Positions 15,541 through 24,379 of a stretch of 37,364 nt of DNA are shown here, piece by piece. This DNA is from Lachnospiraceae bacterium (GTDB taxonomy: Bacteria; Bacillota; Clostridia; Lachnospirales; Lachnospiraceae). Below the pieces are notes generated by a model. The model made no database searches and was not told the origin of the DNA. It was given only the letters and a program-made list of their open reading frames with translations. The stretch lies in contig JAFYGB010000058.1 in assembly GCA_017543445.1 (NCBI GenBank), positions 1-37,364 of the forward strand, in the 5' to 3' direction. The translations under genes and the position numbers were made by a program. Position 1 is the stretch's first letter. The number at the start of each line of letters is the position of its first letter.

Positions 15541-16442
15541 ATCAGACGTTTTAAGAATGTAGTCTGGTCTTTATTGCAACGCTCCGCCATCGGAAGGCGG
15601 ATGTTCACATGGAATACATGACAGGCCTCGGCATCTTCCTTCTTACCGTAGATGCGCGACTGCACGTTAACCCCCTTCTTACGCAGGAAGGTCGCGAACG
15701 GCCGGCACTCCTCTTTCAGCGAATCATTTGCCGCGGAGAAGATGTACGTTGGCGGGTAATCGCCCGTGATGTACGCGTGCACCTCGGTGCGCGGATCCTG
15801 TGCCATACTCACGTCGCCGAAATAATCCAGCATCATCTCGTTCTGCGGACCGGCGATCTTACTGCGAAGCTCATACAAACCGCAGGCCAGCGATATTCCC
15901 CGCAGGACCATGCCGCGCGGCAGTGTAAAACCAAACATCTTCGCATAGGCTTTATTCGTCCAGATCGCCGCAAACTGGCTCACGAGCTGCGCGCCCGCCG
16001 AATCGCCGACCATGAACACATTCGTTTTATCGAGATTATATTTTCTCGCATTGGCCGAGATCCACTTGTACACGGCCAATGTATCCTCCAGCGGTGACGG
16101 GAACCTATTTAACGGCGCAAGGCGGTAGTTGAAATTCACCACGGCAAAACCAAACTGCGCCAGGCGCATCGCGTAAAAGCGATATAACTCCTTATCGCCA
16201 TAGAAATAACCGCCGCCGTGAACGTTTACGATCACCGGAAGCATCTTTCCCGCTTCTTTCACCGGGCGGTAAATGTCCAGCAGGTTCTCCTCGCCATATG
16301 GTCCATAGGAGATGTCCCGAAACTTCTCCACGTCCTCGGGCTCCGTCAGACCCGCATCCCGCTTCGCGTCGCTCATGGCCCACATCTTCCGCATCATCGT
16401 GACTCTGGCCGGGACCTTATCCTTTGTTTCTTTTTTCTTCAT
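15513..16442 (-). CDS. Alpha/beta hydrolase, hormone-sensitive-lipase-like esterase
   Basis: A 309-residue probable carboxylesterase. It has the HSL-family oxyanion motif HGGGYFYG (residues about 75-82), the nucleophile elbow GDSAGA (146-151, Ser 148), a probable acid Asp near SAANDSL, and His in CHVFH (about 278-282). There is no clear signal peptide, so it is probably cytoplasmic. Start ATG 16442 (MKKKETKDK) has GGGGG six bases upstream; the ATG at 16472 would add ten residues. The last codons (VKENRPH and stop) come from a REP-like palindrome, which suggests the original C-terminus was altered by that element. It has its own promoter at 16511-16539. Confidence 0.88.
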   Translation of the reverse strand: MKKKETKDKVPARVTMMRKMWAMSDAKRDAGLTEPEDVEKFRDISYGPYGEENLLDIYRPVKEAGKMLPVIVNVHGGGYFYGDKELYRFYAMRLAQFGFAVVNFNYRLAPLNRFPSPLEDTLAVYKWISANARKYNLDKTNVFMVGDSAGAQLVSQFAAIWTNKAYAKMFGFTLPRGMVLRGISLACGLYELRSKIAGPQNEMMLDYFGDVSMAQDPRTEVHAYITGDYPPTYIFSAANDSLKEECRPFATFLRKKGVNVQSRIYGKKEDAEACHVFHVNIRLPMAERCNKDQTTFLKRLICVKENRPH

Positions 16443-16510
16443 ACCGTACCCCCTTTGTTTTTTTGTATTCATACGTTTTTCTACCGCTATCCGCGTGTCT
16501 CTTATCGAAT

Positions 16511-16539
16511 ATTATAGCATTTACAGGCCTGATTTTCAA
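16511..16539 (-). promoter_or_regulatory. sigma-A promoter of the alpha/beta hydrolase
   Basis: Minus strand: -35 TTGAAA (16534-16539), 17-base spacer, perfect -10 TATAAT (16511-16516). Confidence 0.75.
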
Positions 16540-16570
16540 CACGCGCAAGCTTCTATTCCGCCCCCGAATA

Positions 16571-16617
16571 TGCAAACAACGGCAGGTCCGAGGAGGGAAC
16601 GCCTGCCGTTGTTTGCA
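16571..16617 (-). terminator. Perfect 16-bp hairpin after the lipoprotein gene
   Basis: TGCAAACAACGGCAGG (16571-16586) is exactly complementary to 16602-16617, with a 15-base purine-rich loop. It lies 20 bases after the lipoprotein stop, where a terminator is expected. However, neither side has a U-run, so it may instead be an mRNA-end stabiliser or a repeat of another kind. Confidence 0.5.
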
Positions 16618-16636
16618 ATAGGGTATGTATATGTGA

Positions 16637-17908
16637 TCAAGGCATGGAAAACAGATAAACTGCCTCTGTCTGTGTAACCACCGAAAATTCATCCACCGCG
16701 GTCACCAGCCACGTGCCGTTGGGGGCACTGGAAACGCTTCGTACCATTTTGTGGTGATCCTGGAGATGAAAATCTACAGGTTCGATCTTGCCTTTTTCAA
16801 AACGAAAGATCTCCGAGGAATCGGTGGAAGCGATATCTTCATCGTATCGGCAGATCAGTGTCACACCGCCGCCATTCGAGCCGTTATACAGGTCATCCTT
16901 AGCGAAAATGGTCTCCTCTGTCTGCAGATCCACGATGACACGCGTGATCGCGAAGTTCTCATAGTGCAGATAGCGGTCATCCGTGATCGAAAAATGTGTG
17001 ATATAATATCCCAGTTCATTGATCGCATCTGCCCGATTCATGATACCGTGAACATCGCTGATTGCTTTTACAAGCACATCGTTGATCACTTTTTCGTTCT
17101 TCTTTTGGAAGTTTACGTCGTATTGATCCAGGTAGATGGTGGCCTCGGCACCGTCCCCACCTTTCCACCGGAAGAGATATACACTGTCGCCGCTTACGCA
17201 AACGGCTCGCAACGAACCCTGCTGAGCGTCCGGAACATTAATGACCGCACGAACATTTTCCGTGGTCGGATCGTATTCGTAGATCGTACTATGCTTCGTG
17301 CTCGCTAATTCTTGGTTCATGATCAGCAGCTTTCCATTCAGGATCGCCATGGACGCGTAAGGGAAGCCATCGTGGGAAATGACCTGTTTCTTCATCATAC
17401 CAGCCTTCGGATCAAACACCAGCAAAACCAGATCGTCCGGCTCATGATCGAGCGGATAGCCCTGGATCGCGAGCGTATAGATGCGGCCGTCAAACTCAGT
17501 ACGGCAGAAATCTGCCTCGTACCCCTGCTCCTTCAGGTTACCCAGCAGGATGTCCGTGTTATCCGCCTTTCGGAACAACCGATACTGTGCCGTTGTAGTA
17601 TGCTCATCTTCTCCGAGCTGGAATATGCTGTAGAATATTCCGTCATCCACAGCCGAACACCGTGCCCGTCCGTCGATCTCTCCCAGTTTGTTTCCGTCCT
17701 TGTCGTAGATCGTCTTCATCTTATCCGGCGGAGCGATCGTTTCGTTCAATGAATCATCCTGGGTCGTTACGCTGATTACATCATTCGTGGCCTTTTCATT
17801 CGTAGCTTTTTCACTCCCGTCTTTCTCGCTGTTCTTACATGCCGTGATCAGCGCACACACGACCACAAACACGATCAGCAAGTTCAGTAATTTCGACTTA
17901 CCATCCAT
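16637..17908 (-). CDS. Lipoprotein, probable beta-propeller-like, function unknown
   Basis: 423 residues. The signal peptide ends in a lipobox (LITAC, Cys near residue 24), so the protein should be lipid-anchored outside the membrane. After a Ser/Thr/Asn-rich spacer, the rest consists of repeated beta-strand stretches (YDKDGNKLGEIDG, GKLLIMNQEL, YEYDPTTENVRAVI), suggesting a beta-propeller. Start ATG 17908 (MDGKSKLLN) has AAGGAG upstream; the longer frame from 17968 would bury the signal peptide. It follows the ABC permease by about 105 bases, behind a terminator. It may be a partner of that exporter by read-through, but this is inference. Confidence 0.82.
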   Translation of the reverse strand: MDGKSKLLNLLIVFVVVCALITACKNSEKDGSEKATNEKATNDVISVTTQDDSLNETIAPPDKMKTIYDKDGNKLGEIDGRARCSAVDDGIFYSIFQLGEDEHTTTAQYRLFRKADNTDILLGNLKEQGYEADFCRTEFDGRIYTLAIQGYPLDHEPDDLVLLVFDPKAGMMKKQVISHDGFPYASMAILNGKLLIMNQELASTKHSTIYEYDPTTENVRAVINVPDAQQGSLRAVCVSGDSVYLFRWKGGDGAEATIYLDQYDVNFQKKNEKVINDVLVKAISDVHGIMNRADAINELGYYITHFSITDDRYLHYENFAITRVIVDLQTEETIFAKDDLYNGSNGGGVTLICRYDEDIASTDSSEIFRFEKGKIEPVDFHLQDHHKMVRSVSSAPNGTWLVTAVDEFSVVTQTEAVYLFSMP

Positions 17909-17978
17909 TTCTTTTCTCCTTATTTTCGGTTTCTGAAATAGGAACGGAAGGGGCGGACATTTTCCCACTAAGAAAATG

Positions 17979-18004
17979 AAAAAAGCCGCAGATCTCGCTG
18001 CGGC
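17979..18004 (-). terminator. Terminator after the ABC permease
   Basis: GCCGCAG (17985-17991) pairs with CTGCGGC (17998-18004) around a 6-base loop and is followed on the minus strand by TTTTTTC. It lies 9 bases after the permease stop. Confidence 0.85.
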
Positions 18005-18013
18005 AGTTTTCGA

Positions 18014-20494
18014 TTACCGGATCATAACATCCTCCGTCGGTTTCAGTTTAACGACGGCACGTACGATGATCGAATGAATGATCACCGAGAAGAATAATAG
18101 GATAACTGCGGCAACGATCCATGCTCCGTACTGCGGAGCCCTTATAATGTGGAACTGGCGTCCTTCCATCAGACGCAGGATCTTCCCGGATAGCCAGGTC
18201 CCGCCGAGGATGCCGAGCACGATACCAACGATGTGCGTCAGGATCGACTCACCCAGCACATAGCCGGCCGTCTCCATCGCCGTAAAACCATGGATACGCA
18301 TGACCACCAGGCTGCTCTTCTTGCGGTAGTACTGCAGGTAGATCAGGTTGATCAGAACCCCTCCGGCCATAAACGCGGCGATCGCCGCCAGAAGCGCGGC
18401 TACTGCATTCAGTGCAGTCGTATATTTCAGATATTCCTGCTTCTTATCATTCGTCCGGATCACCGTGACCGGGAGCAGCGATAATCTCTCGCTGATCTCG
18501 TCGCACGTTTCCTCTCCGCACTGGATCAGGATACTGTTGCTCTCCGGCTTTTCGCCATAGATCATCTCGTAGGAATCCGTCGAAAGCAGCAGCTGGCCGC
18601 CAACATAATGGTTATACACGCCAACCACATCCACGACCTTCAAATTCATTCGGCTGTCCAGCAGATACATTCGGTCGCCGCGGTTTATATTTCCCGTCTC
18701 CGAAGCACGAAGGGGGATATATACGCCCGAAATTTCGGACTGTCCGAAATACTCACCGTTCTCGACATCTTCTGCAGAGAAAAAGGCTTCGAGTTTAGTC
18801 GGATCCGCGCAGAGCAGTTCGCCTCCGTTCACGCGACCTTCGGCATAATACAGGCACTCGCGTTCCAGGACTTCGATCCAGCCTTCGTTTGCGTCGCCCT
18901 CCTTCAGGCCGGACGAACGAAGGATATCTAGAATCTCCTGCTTATACTCGCCTTCGAAGTTCACCTTCAGATCGTAGTGCTCCACGTCGGAAAACTGTCG
19001 GTTGATCGATTTTGAGATCGCAAATTTGATGGAAAATCCGGTCACCAGCAGTACCATGCAGCCCGCGATGGAAACCGCGATCATCAAAATGCGCCATTTT
19101 TCCCGCCGAATCTGTCGGCGAATCATCCTTGCATAGAACCTGTATTTGGAAGGGACGGATTTGGGAGAACGCTTTCCTCTGTGTCCCTTACCGTATCTGC
19201 GGCCCGACACCCGGATCTCATCCCGATCATTCAGCAGGGACAACGCCGTCCGTCGGATCAGTCCGACGCAGGCGATGCCTGCAGCCGCCGCGGCGATCAA
19301 CGTCCCCGCGACCAAAACGACCAACGTCATGCCAGGCAAAAACGCAGGATACCCCATGCCGTAAACATAAAAGCGTCCATAGATCAAAAGCATGATCGGC
19401 TGGAGTATACCGAAACCTGCGAGCACACCGATCAGCATGCCTCCTACGGTCGGAACGAGGCCGGCCGTCAGGTATCGCGCGGCAATCTCACGCTTCGTCA
19501 TCCCCACCGCTTTCGCAGTGCCGATCTGTCGTTTATCCTCTTCCACCATCCGATGGATCGAGGAAAAGATCACAAGTGCTCCGACGATCACAAACATGAC
19601 CGCGAATGTACTTCCGATATCGGCAACATTATCCACTGCCGTGCGGATCGCAAAACTGTACATGGAGCTCCAAACGTCCAGCACCATCCAAGGTTCTGCG
19701 TTAGCGTCTCCGGACAATGCTTTTTCGAGGATCATCTCTAAGGACAGCCCCTTCGAATCGCCGGAGATCTGCTGCCCGATGTTCTGCGCCGCCAGAAGGT
19801 ATAAGCGCTTTTGGACCATCTCAACACGATCCTGATAGCTTTGCGAAAACCGGTCGCATCCTTCACTTCCTTCTATCCGAAGGATGACTTTCATGCAGCG
19901 ATTCTGTATTCTCTCAAGGTCGAAAGCCTCTTTTTTTACGATCATGTAGCGTGGGCCCGGGACCTGGATGGGCAGGCAGGCATGTTCCGCATGCTCTGCG
20001 ATACCGCATACCACGAAACGGTGCGTTGCCAGATCCTCATTGTCTCCAACTTCGATCGTATCACCGACAGATATCCCCAGTTCTTCCAGGACCGGGATTT
20101 CCAGGAGACATTCGTCTGCCGTCTCCGGCATCCGTCCTTCCTTCAGGATCACGGTGTTGATCTGCTCCGTCAGGGAGATAACGTCAAAGCCGGTCGCATT
20201 GCCCGTGGCTGAATGGGCGCTCGTGTACCACAGCGGTTCCACCGCTGCTACTCCCTCGGTCTGTCCGATCGCCACCAGATCCTCCTGTGACAAAAGCTTC
20301 GAAGTCGAGATCTCGATATCCCGGAAGCAGGTCTCATTCCAGAAACGGGTGATGTTATTTCGCATGGCCTGCGCAGTATCGATGATCCCGAGATACGCCA
20401 TAACGGCGAGCATGGCCACAACGAAAATGGACAGGCACGCCGCCCTCTGTCTTCGCATATAGCGTATACATAATTTTCTTTGTGTTTTCTTCAT
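18014..20494 (-). CDS. ABC transporter permease, FtsX/MacB type
   Basis: About 826 residues. A membrane span near residues 18-40 is followed by a large extracytoplasmic domain, then an FtsX-type three-span core (about 285-410; with EEDKRQIGTAKAVGMTKREIA), a cytoplasmic stretch, another span (about 470-490), a second outside domain, and three C-terminal spans (about 700-820). This duplicated layout is that of MacB-like exporters of peptides, lipoproteins or antibiotics. Start ATG 20494 (MKKTQRKL) is 2 bases after the ATPase stop and has GGTGATC directly in front, matching the 16S tail; ATG 20503 overlaps the ATPase stop and is an alternative. The substrate is unknown. Confidence 0.9.
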   Translation of the reverse strand: MKKTQRKLCIRYMRRQRAACLSIFVVAMLAVMAYLGIIDTAQAMRNNITRFWNETCFRDIEISTSKLLSQEDLVAIGQTEGVAAVEPLWYTSAHSATGNATGFDVISLTEQINTVILKEGRMPETADECLLEIPVLEELGISVGDTIEVGDNEDLATHRFVVCGIAEHAEHACLPIQVPGPRYMIVKKEAFDLERIQNRCMKVILRIEGSEGCDRFSQSYQDRVEMVQKRLYLLAAQNIGQQISGDSKGLSLEMILEKALSGDANAEPWMVLDVWSSMYSFAIRTAVDNVADIGSTFAVMFVIVGALVIFSSIHRMVEEDKRQIGTAKAVGMTKREIAARYLTAGLVPTVGGMLIGVLAGFGILQPIMLLIYGRFYVYGMGYPAFLPGMTLVVLVAGTLIAAAAAGIACVGLIRRTALSLLNDRDEIRVSGRRYGKGHRGKRSPKSVPSKYRFYARMIRRQIRREKWRILMIAVSIAGCMVLLVTGFSIKFAISKSINRQFSDVEHYDLKVNFEGEYKQEILDILRSSGLKEGDANEGWIEVLERECLYYAEGRVNGGELLCADPTKLEAFFSAEDVENGEYFGQSEISGVYIPLRASETGNINRGDRMYLLDSRMNLKVVDVVGVYNHYVGGQLLLSTDSYEMIYGEKPESNSILIQCGEETCDEISERLSLLPVTVIRTNDKKQEYLKYTTALNAVAALLAAIAAFMAGGVLINLIYLQYYRKKSSLVVMRIHGFTAMETAGYVLGESILTHIVGIVLGILGGTWLSGKILRLMEGRQFHIIRAPQYGAWIVAAVILLFFSVIIHSIIVRAVVKLKPTEDVMIR

Positions 20495-20496
20495 GA

Positions 20497-21234
20497 TCAC
20501 CATTCCAGCATGTCAACGGTACAAGGAGCTGTCTGCGCAGCATCGGAAGCGATCCTGCCTTTTTTCAGCACCACTACGCGACTGGCGATCCTTGCGATCT
20601 CACGGTTATGTGTCACCAGCAGGATCGTCGTTTTTTTCTCCGGATCCGGCTGTTCCTTATTCGTTTGGATCAGGCGTTCGAAAACACGCAAAACCTCACG
20701 TGCAGAGTTCTCATCCAGCGCTGCAGTCGGCTCGTCGGCCAGCAGGATGCGCGGACGCTTAACGAGCGCACGTGCGATGGCATTGCGCTGCTGCTGTCCG
20801 CCGGAGAGCTGCCCGGGCGTATGATCCGCCACATCGGCTAATCCGACCATGTCGATCACCGTATCCACCGGCATCGGATCCTCCACCAGTTCCGCTATAA
20901 ATTCTACGTTCTCGTACGCCGTCAGTTCCGGCATCAGATGGTACTCCTGGAAGATAAAGCCCACATCCCGGCGCCGGTACAGGGTCCTCTCCTTCTCGGT
21001 GATCGTCGTCATGTCCTGTCCGAAGATCTCGAGCTTTCCGGTGGTCAATCCATCCATACAACCGATCATATTCAAGAGCGTGGATTTACCGCATCCGGAC
21101 TCGCCGTTCACCACAACGAACTCCCCGGGATAGATATCTAGCGTAATGCCATCCAAGGCTTTCACCACGCCCGTTCCCGAAGGGAACTCTTTTACGGCAT
21201 TTTCCAAACGGATACAAGGTTTTACTTCATTCAT
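20497..21234 (-). CDS. ABC transporter ATP-binding protein, LolD/MacB type
   Basis: A 245-residue ATPase with all functional motifs: Walker A GESGCGKST (about 47-55), Q-loop FIFQEYH, signature LSGGQQQR, Walker B ILLADEPT with catalytic Glu, and the H-loop LLVTHN. The insertion after the D-loop (QTNKEQPDPEKKT) is slightly longer than usual. Start ATG 21234 (MNEVKPCIRLENAVKEF) is chosen because the longer frame to 21438 runs through the promoter and operator-like palindrome. It forms a two-gene exporter with the FtsX-type permease that follows. Confidence 0.94.
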   Translation of the reverse strand: MNEVKPCIRLENAVKEFPSGTGVVKALDGITLDIYPGEFVVVNGESGCGKSTLLNMIGCMDGLTTGKLEIFGQDMTTITEKERTLYRRRDVGFIFQEYHLMPELTAYENVEFIAELVEDPMPVDTVIDMVGLADVADHTPGQLSGGQQQRNAIARALVKRPRILLADEPTAALDENSAREVLRVFERLIQTNKEQPDPEKKTTILLVTHNREIARIASRVVVLKKGRIASDAAQTAPCTVDMLEW

Positions 21235-21286
21235 ATCGATCCCGCTCTTTCCCTTTTTATTCGTCAAAAAGTCACTGCAACAACGT

Positions 21287-21305
21287 TGAAACTTATGTAG
21301 TTTCA
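21287..21305. promoter_or_regulatory. Candidate operator palindrome at the exporter start point
   Basis: A perfect inverted repeat TGAAACT-TATGT-AGTTTCA touches the end of the -10 box and covers the expected transcription start. The place and the symmetry fit a repressor-binding site, for example of the GntR, TetR or MarR type. No regulator gene of that kind is adjacent. Confidence 0.5.
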
Positions 21306-21333
21306 TTCTACCACAGTTCTCCATAAGCGTCAA
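21305..21333 (-). promoter_or_regulatory. sigma-A promoter of the ABC exporter
   Basis: Minus strand: -35 TTGACG (21328-21333), 17-base spacer, -10 TAGAAT (21305-21310). Confidence 0.7.
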
Positions 21334-21364
21334 CGAAACGGATCGGACAAAGCACTTTTTGCGC

Positions 21365-21412
21365 AAAAAATTCGGGCAGCCCCCCGCTCGCAAATACGAC
21401 GGAAACTGCCCG
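21365..21412 (-). terminator. Terminator after guaA
   Basis: CGGGCAG (21373-21379) pairs with CTGCCCG (21406-21412), with the loop spanning 26 bases. On the minus strand AATTTTTTG follows. It lies 16 bases after the stop of guaA. Confidence 0.75.
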
Positions 21413-21428
21413 GTCTCTATATGATTTA

Positions 21429-22415
21429 TTATTCCCACTCGATGGTGCTTACAGGCTTCTCACTGATATCCCAAAGCACACGGTTTACGCCGGGAACAGT
21501 CGCGATGATACGATCGCGGATCGTGCAAAGCATCTTAAACGGAATCTCCGGAACGGTGGCAGTAACGGCATCCAAGGTGTTTACCGCACGGATGACAACG
21601 GCCCAACCCATGTAACGCTCACCCTTACCGTCGACATAACGGATGCCGGTAGATGTGAAATCCGGGATCGCACAGAAATACTGCCACGGTACGGGATCCA
21701 GCTTACCGATCTCCTCGCGGACGATAGCATCTGCCTCACGCAGGGACTCCAGACGGTCACGAGTGATCGCGCCGACGCAGCGTACGCCCAAGCCCGGGCC
21801 CGGGAACGGCTGACGATATACCATGTTATCCGGAAGGCCGAGTTCCTTACCGACTACGCGAACCTCGTCCTTATACAGGAGCTTCACAGGCTCAACGAGT
21901 TCGAATTTCAGATCCTCCGGAAGGCCGCCTACGTTGTGGTGCGCCTTTACGCCAACGCTCTCCAAAATATCCGGGTAAATGGTTCCCTGTGCCAGGAACT
22001 CCACGCCGTCGAGCTTACGTGCTTCCTCAGCGAATACTTCGATAAATTCCTTACCGATGATCTTACGCTTCTGTTCGGGATCCGAAACGCCCGCCAGTTT
22101 ATCTAAGAAACGGTCGATTGCGTCCACGTAGATCAGGTTTGCGTTCATCTGATTTTTGAAAACTTCGATGACCTGCTCAGGCTCGCCCTTACGCAACAGG
22201 CCGTGGTTGACATGCACGCAGGTCAAGTTCTTACCGATCGCCTTGATCAGAAGGGCTGCGACTACAGAAGAGTCAACGCCTCCGGACAGCGCCAGAAGTA
22301 CTTTCTTATCTCCTACCTGCTCGCGGATCGCTGCGATCTGCTCCTCGATAAAAGCCTGCGCCAGCGCCGGGGTCGTGATACGTTCCATCGTTTCCGGTCT
22401 TACATTACTGCTCAT
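21429..22415 (-). CDS. guaA: GMP synthase, ATP-pyrophosphatase subunit only
   Basis: Converts XMP to GMP with ATP and ammonia. 328 residues, covering only the synthetase half of usual bacterial GuaA (about 510-525). The PP-loop LALSGGVDSSV is at about residues 40-50, PFPGPGLGVR near 210, and the C-terminal dimerisation domain ends in the family's typical ISEKPVSTIEWE. The N-terminal glutamine amidotransferase domain is missing, and no separate amidotransferase gene is in the window. Split two-subunit GMP synthases are known from archaea. Start ATG 22415 (MSSNVRPE) has AAAGGA upstream. It follows proS by 63 bases, probably in one operon. Confidence 0.93.
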   Translation of the reverse strand: MSSNVRPETMERITTPALAQAFIEEQIAAIREQVGDKKVLLALSGGVDSSVVAALLIKAIGKNLTCVHVNHGLLRKGEPEQVIEVFKNQMNANLIYVDAIDRFLDKLAGVSDPEQKRKIIGKEFIEVFAEEARKLDGVEFLAQGTIYPDILESVGVKAHHNVGGLPEDLKFELVEPVKLLYKDEVRVVGKELGLPDNMVYRQPFPGPGLGVRCVGAITRDRLESLREADAIVREEIGKLDPVPWQYFCAIPDFTSTGIRYVDGKGERYMGWAVVIRAVNTLDAVTATVPEIPFKMLCTIRDRIIATVPGVNRVLWDISEKPVSTIEWE

Positions 22416-22478
22416 TTCATTCCTTTCTGCGAGCGTGGCCCGCTCTGCTTTTCCTAATGGTTTCAATCTCTCAGTTAT

Positions 22479-24227
22479 TTATTTGATCGCGTCAGCTACG
22501 CTTTCGATCTCATCGGTCAATGTGCAGATCCAACGCATCGTTGTCTCGATGACCTTATCCAGTTCAACCTTCTCCGAGAAACGCTTATCGCGGGTCGCCA
22601 TTTCGGCAACGCCCTCTTTCATGTTTCTGGGGCTGACCGTGATGCGGATCGGAGCACCGATCAGGTCGGCGTCGGAGAACATAACGCCCGGACGTACGTC
22701 ACGGTCGTCGTAAAGGACCTCGATACCCTTCGCCTGAAGTGCTGCATAAAGGTCGTCTGCCGCCTTCTTCGCCTCGGGATCATCCGAACGGATGCAGCAG
22801 AGGTGAACGGTGAAGGGAGCGATCGTAATGGGCCAGATCGGACCATACTCATCATGTTTTGCCTCACATACGGAAGCAGCCAGACGGCCGACACCGATAC
22901 CATAGCAACCCATGATCGGATAATGCTTCTCGCCATTCTCGTCGATGAACTGCATGTTCATGGACTTTGTATACTTCGTACCGAGCTGGAAGATATTACC
23001 AACCTCGATACCGCGGGAAATGTGGATCGTCTTCTTTCCGCACTTCGGGCATACACCGCCCTCGGTGATCTTCGCGAGGTCAATGTATACTGCCTCCGGG
23101 CAGTCACGCTCCATGGAAAGGCCCGTAAAGTGATAACCCGCGTCGTTCGCGCCGCAGACCATATTATCCGCGCCGATCAGGGACTTATCGTACAGCACGA
23201 TGGTGCCGTCCTTCGCGTCCAGATCGTACGGTCCGATGTAACCGGGAACGATTCCGCTCTCCAGATCGATCACTGCGGGATGTACGTCCTCACCCAAGTG
23301 ATTTGTAAGCTTTGTTTCATTCACATCCAGATCGCCGCGGATGAAGATGATGACATATTCATCCGTACGGTTCAACTGATATACGACCGCCTTTACGCTC
23401 TTGATCGTATCTGCGTTCAAGAACTTGCAGACATCCTCGATCGTCTCCTGACCAGGCGTTGCTACCTTTGTAAGAGCTTCTCTCTCAGCCACGGGAGCAT
23501 TCTCCGTAATGCTTTCCGCTGCTTCCATGTTGGCACGGTAATCACAGGAATCGCAGATCGCGATCGAGTCCTCGCCGACCGGTGAAAGAAGCATATATTC
23601 GTGAGACAGATTACCGCCCATCATACCGCTGTCGGATGCGACCGAAATGACCTCCGGAACGCCGGCACGCGCGAAAATACGCTCGTACGCCTTATAGCAG
23701 ACATCGTAGTACTGCTCCAGATCCTCCTGGCTGGTATGGAAGGAATAAGCGTCCTTCATGGTGAACTCACGCACACGGATCATACCGCCGCGGGGACGCG
23801 CCTCATCACGGAACTTCGTCTGGATCTGGTAGATCATGAACGGATAACGTGTATAGCTGAGGCCATACTCACGTACGAGATGTACCGCAGCCTCCTCGTG
23901 TGTCATACCCAGGATCATCTTGCTGCCGTTGCGGTCCGTAAAACGCAAAAGCTCGCTGCCGACGGACTCATAACGGCCCGACTCCTCCCACAGGGACGCA
24001 GGCATAACGACCGGGAACAGGACCTCCTGTCCATCGATGCGATCCATCTCCTCGCGGATGATGTTCTCGATCTTCTTCGAGATCCGCTTCAGGATCGGAT
24101 ACTGGGAAAAAATACCGTTTCCGACATACTTCATGTAGCCACCGCGCACCATCAGCGCATGGCTGTCAATGACACAATCCGCGGGACGCTCCTTAAAACG
24201 CTCTCCAACAAGCTTGTCTATCTTCAT
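22479..24227 (-). CDS. proS: Prolyl-tRNA synthetase, bacterial type
   Basis: Attaches proline to tRNA-Pro; a class II synthetase of 582 residues. Visible features: motif 2 region with FRDEARPRGGMIRVREF (about 140-156), the inserted editing domain (about 225-390) that removes misacylated alanine, motif 3 with GIGVGRLAASV (about 445), and the anticodon-binding domain from about 480 (VLYDDRDVRPGVMFSDADL). Start ATG 24227 (MKIDKLVGERF) has AGGAGG 7 bases upstream. Its leader (24228-24335) holds a large hairpin but no T-box. Confidence 0.97.
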   Translation of the reverse strand: MKIDKLVGERFKERPADCVIDSHALMVRGGYMKYVGNGIFSQYPILKRISKKIENIIREEMDRIDGQEVLFPVVMPASLWEESGRYESVGSELLRFTDRNGSKMILGMTHEEAAVHLVREYGLSYTRYPFMIYQIQTKFRDEARPRGGMIRVREFTMKDAYSFHTSQEDLEQYYDVCYKAYERIFARAGVPEVISVASDSGMMGGNLSHEYMLLSPVGEDSIAICDSCDYRANMEAAESITENAPVAEREALTKVATPGQETIEDVCKFLNADTIKSVKAVVYQLNRTDEYVIIFIRGDLDVNETKLTNHLGEDVHPAVIDLESGIVPGYIGPYDLDAKDGTIVLYDKSLIGADNMVCGANDAGYHFTGLSMERDCPEAVYIDLAKITEGGVCPKCGKKTIHISRGIEVGNIFQLGTKYTKSMNMQFIDENGEKHYPIMGCYGIGVGRLAASVCEAKHDEYGPIWPITIAPFTVHLCCIRSDDPEAKKAADDLYAALQAKGIEVLYDDRDVRPGVMFSDADLIGAPIRITVSPRNMKEGVAEMATRDKRFSEKVELDKVIETTMRWICTLTDEIESVADAIK

Positions 24228-24275
24228 TTCTAACCTCCTGATACATGCAAGGAAGAAACCCTTTGGGAAATGAAA

Positions 24276-24311
24276 CGCCCTAAACTGCAGCATCGCTGCT
24301 CATTTAGGGCG
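24276..24311 (-). promoter_or_regulatory. Leader hairpin upstream of proS
   Basis: CGCCCTAAA pairs with TTTAGGGCG, with an inner GCAGC/GCTGC stem, followed on the minus strand by TTTCATTT. It resembles an attenuator terminator in the 5' leader. The conserved T-box sequence and the length of a T-box leader are absent. Confidence 0.6.
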
Positions 24312-24335
24312 GTTTTCTTCAATGCCTTATGGATA

Positions 24336-24364
24336 AGTTTATCAAATGCACATGGGGTTGTCAA
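24336..24364 (-). promoter_or_regulatory. sigma-A promoter of proS-guaA
   Basis: Minus strand: perfect -35 TTGACA (24359-24364), 17-base spacer, -10 TAAACT (24336-24341). It sits directly behind the end of the lemA gene. Confidence 0.75.
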
Positions 24365-24379
24365 GAAGAAATGAAGACT

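Noticed and set aside
20495-21438. Longer start of the ABC ATPase at 21438
   Set aside because: The extra 68 residues cover the promoter, the palindrome and the guaA terminator; the family begins at the later ATG.
24228-24335. T-box riboswitch before proS
   Set aside because: The leader is too short and the conserved T-box sequence is absent; only one hairpin is seen.
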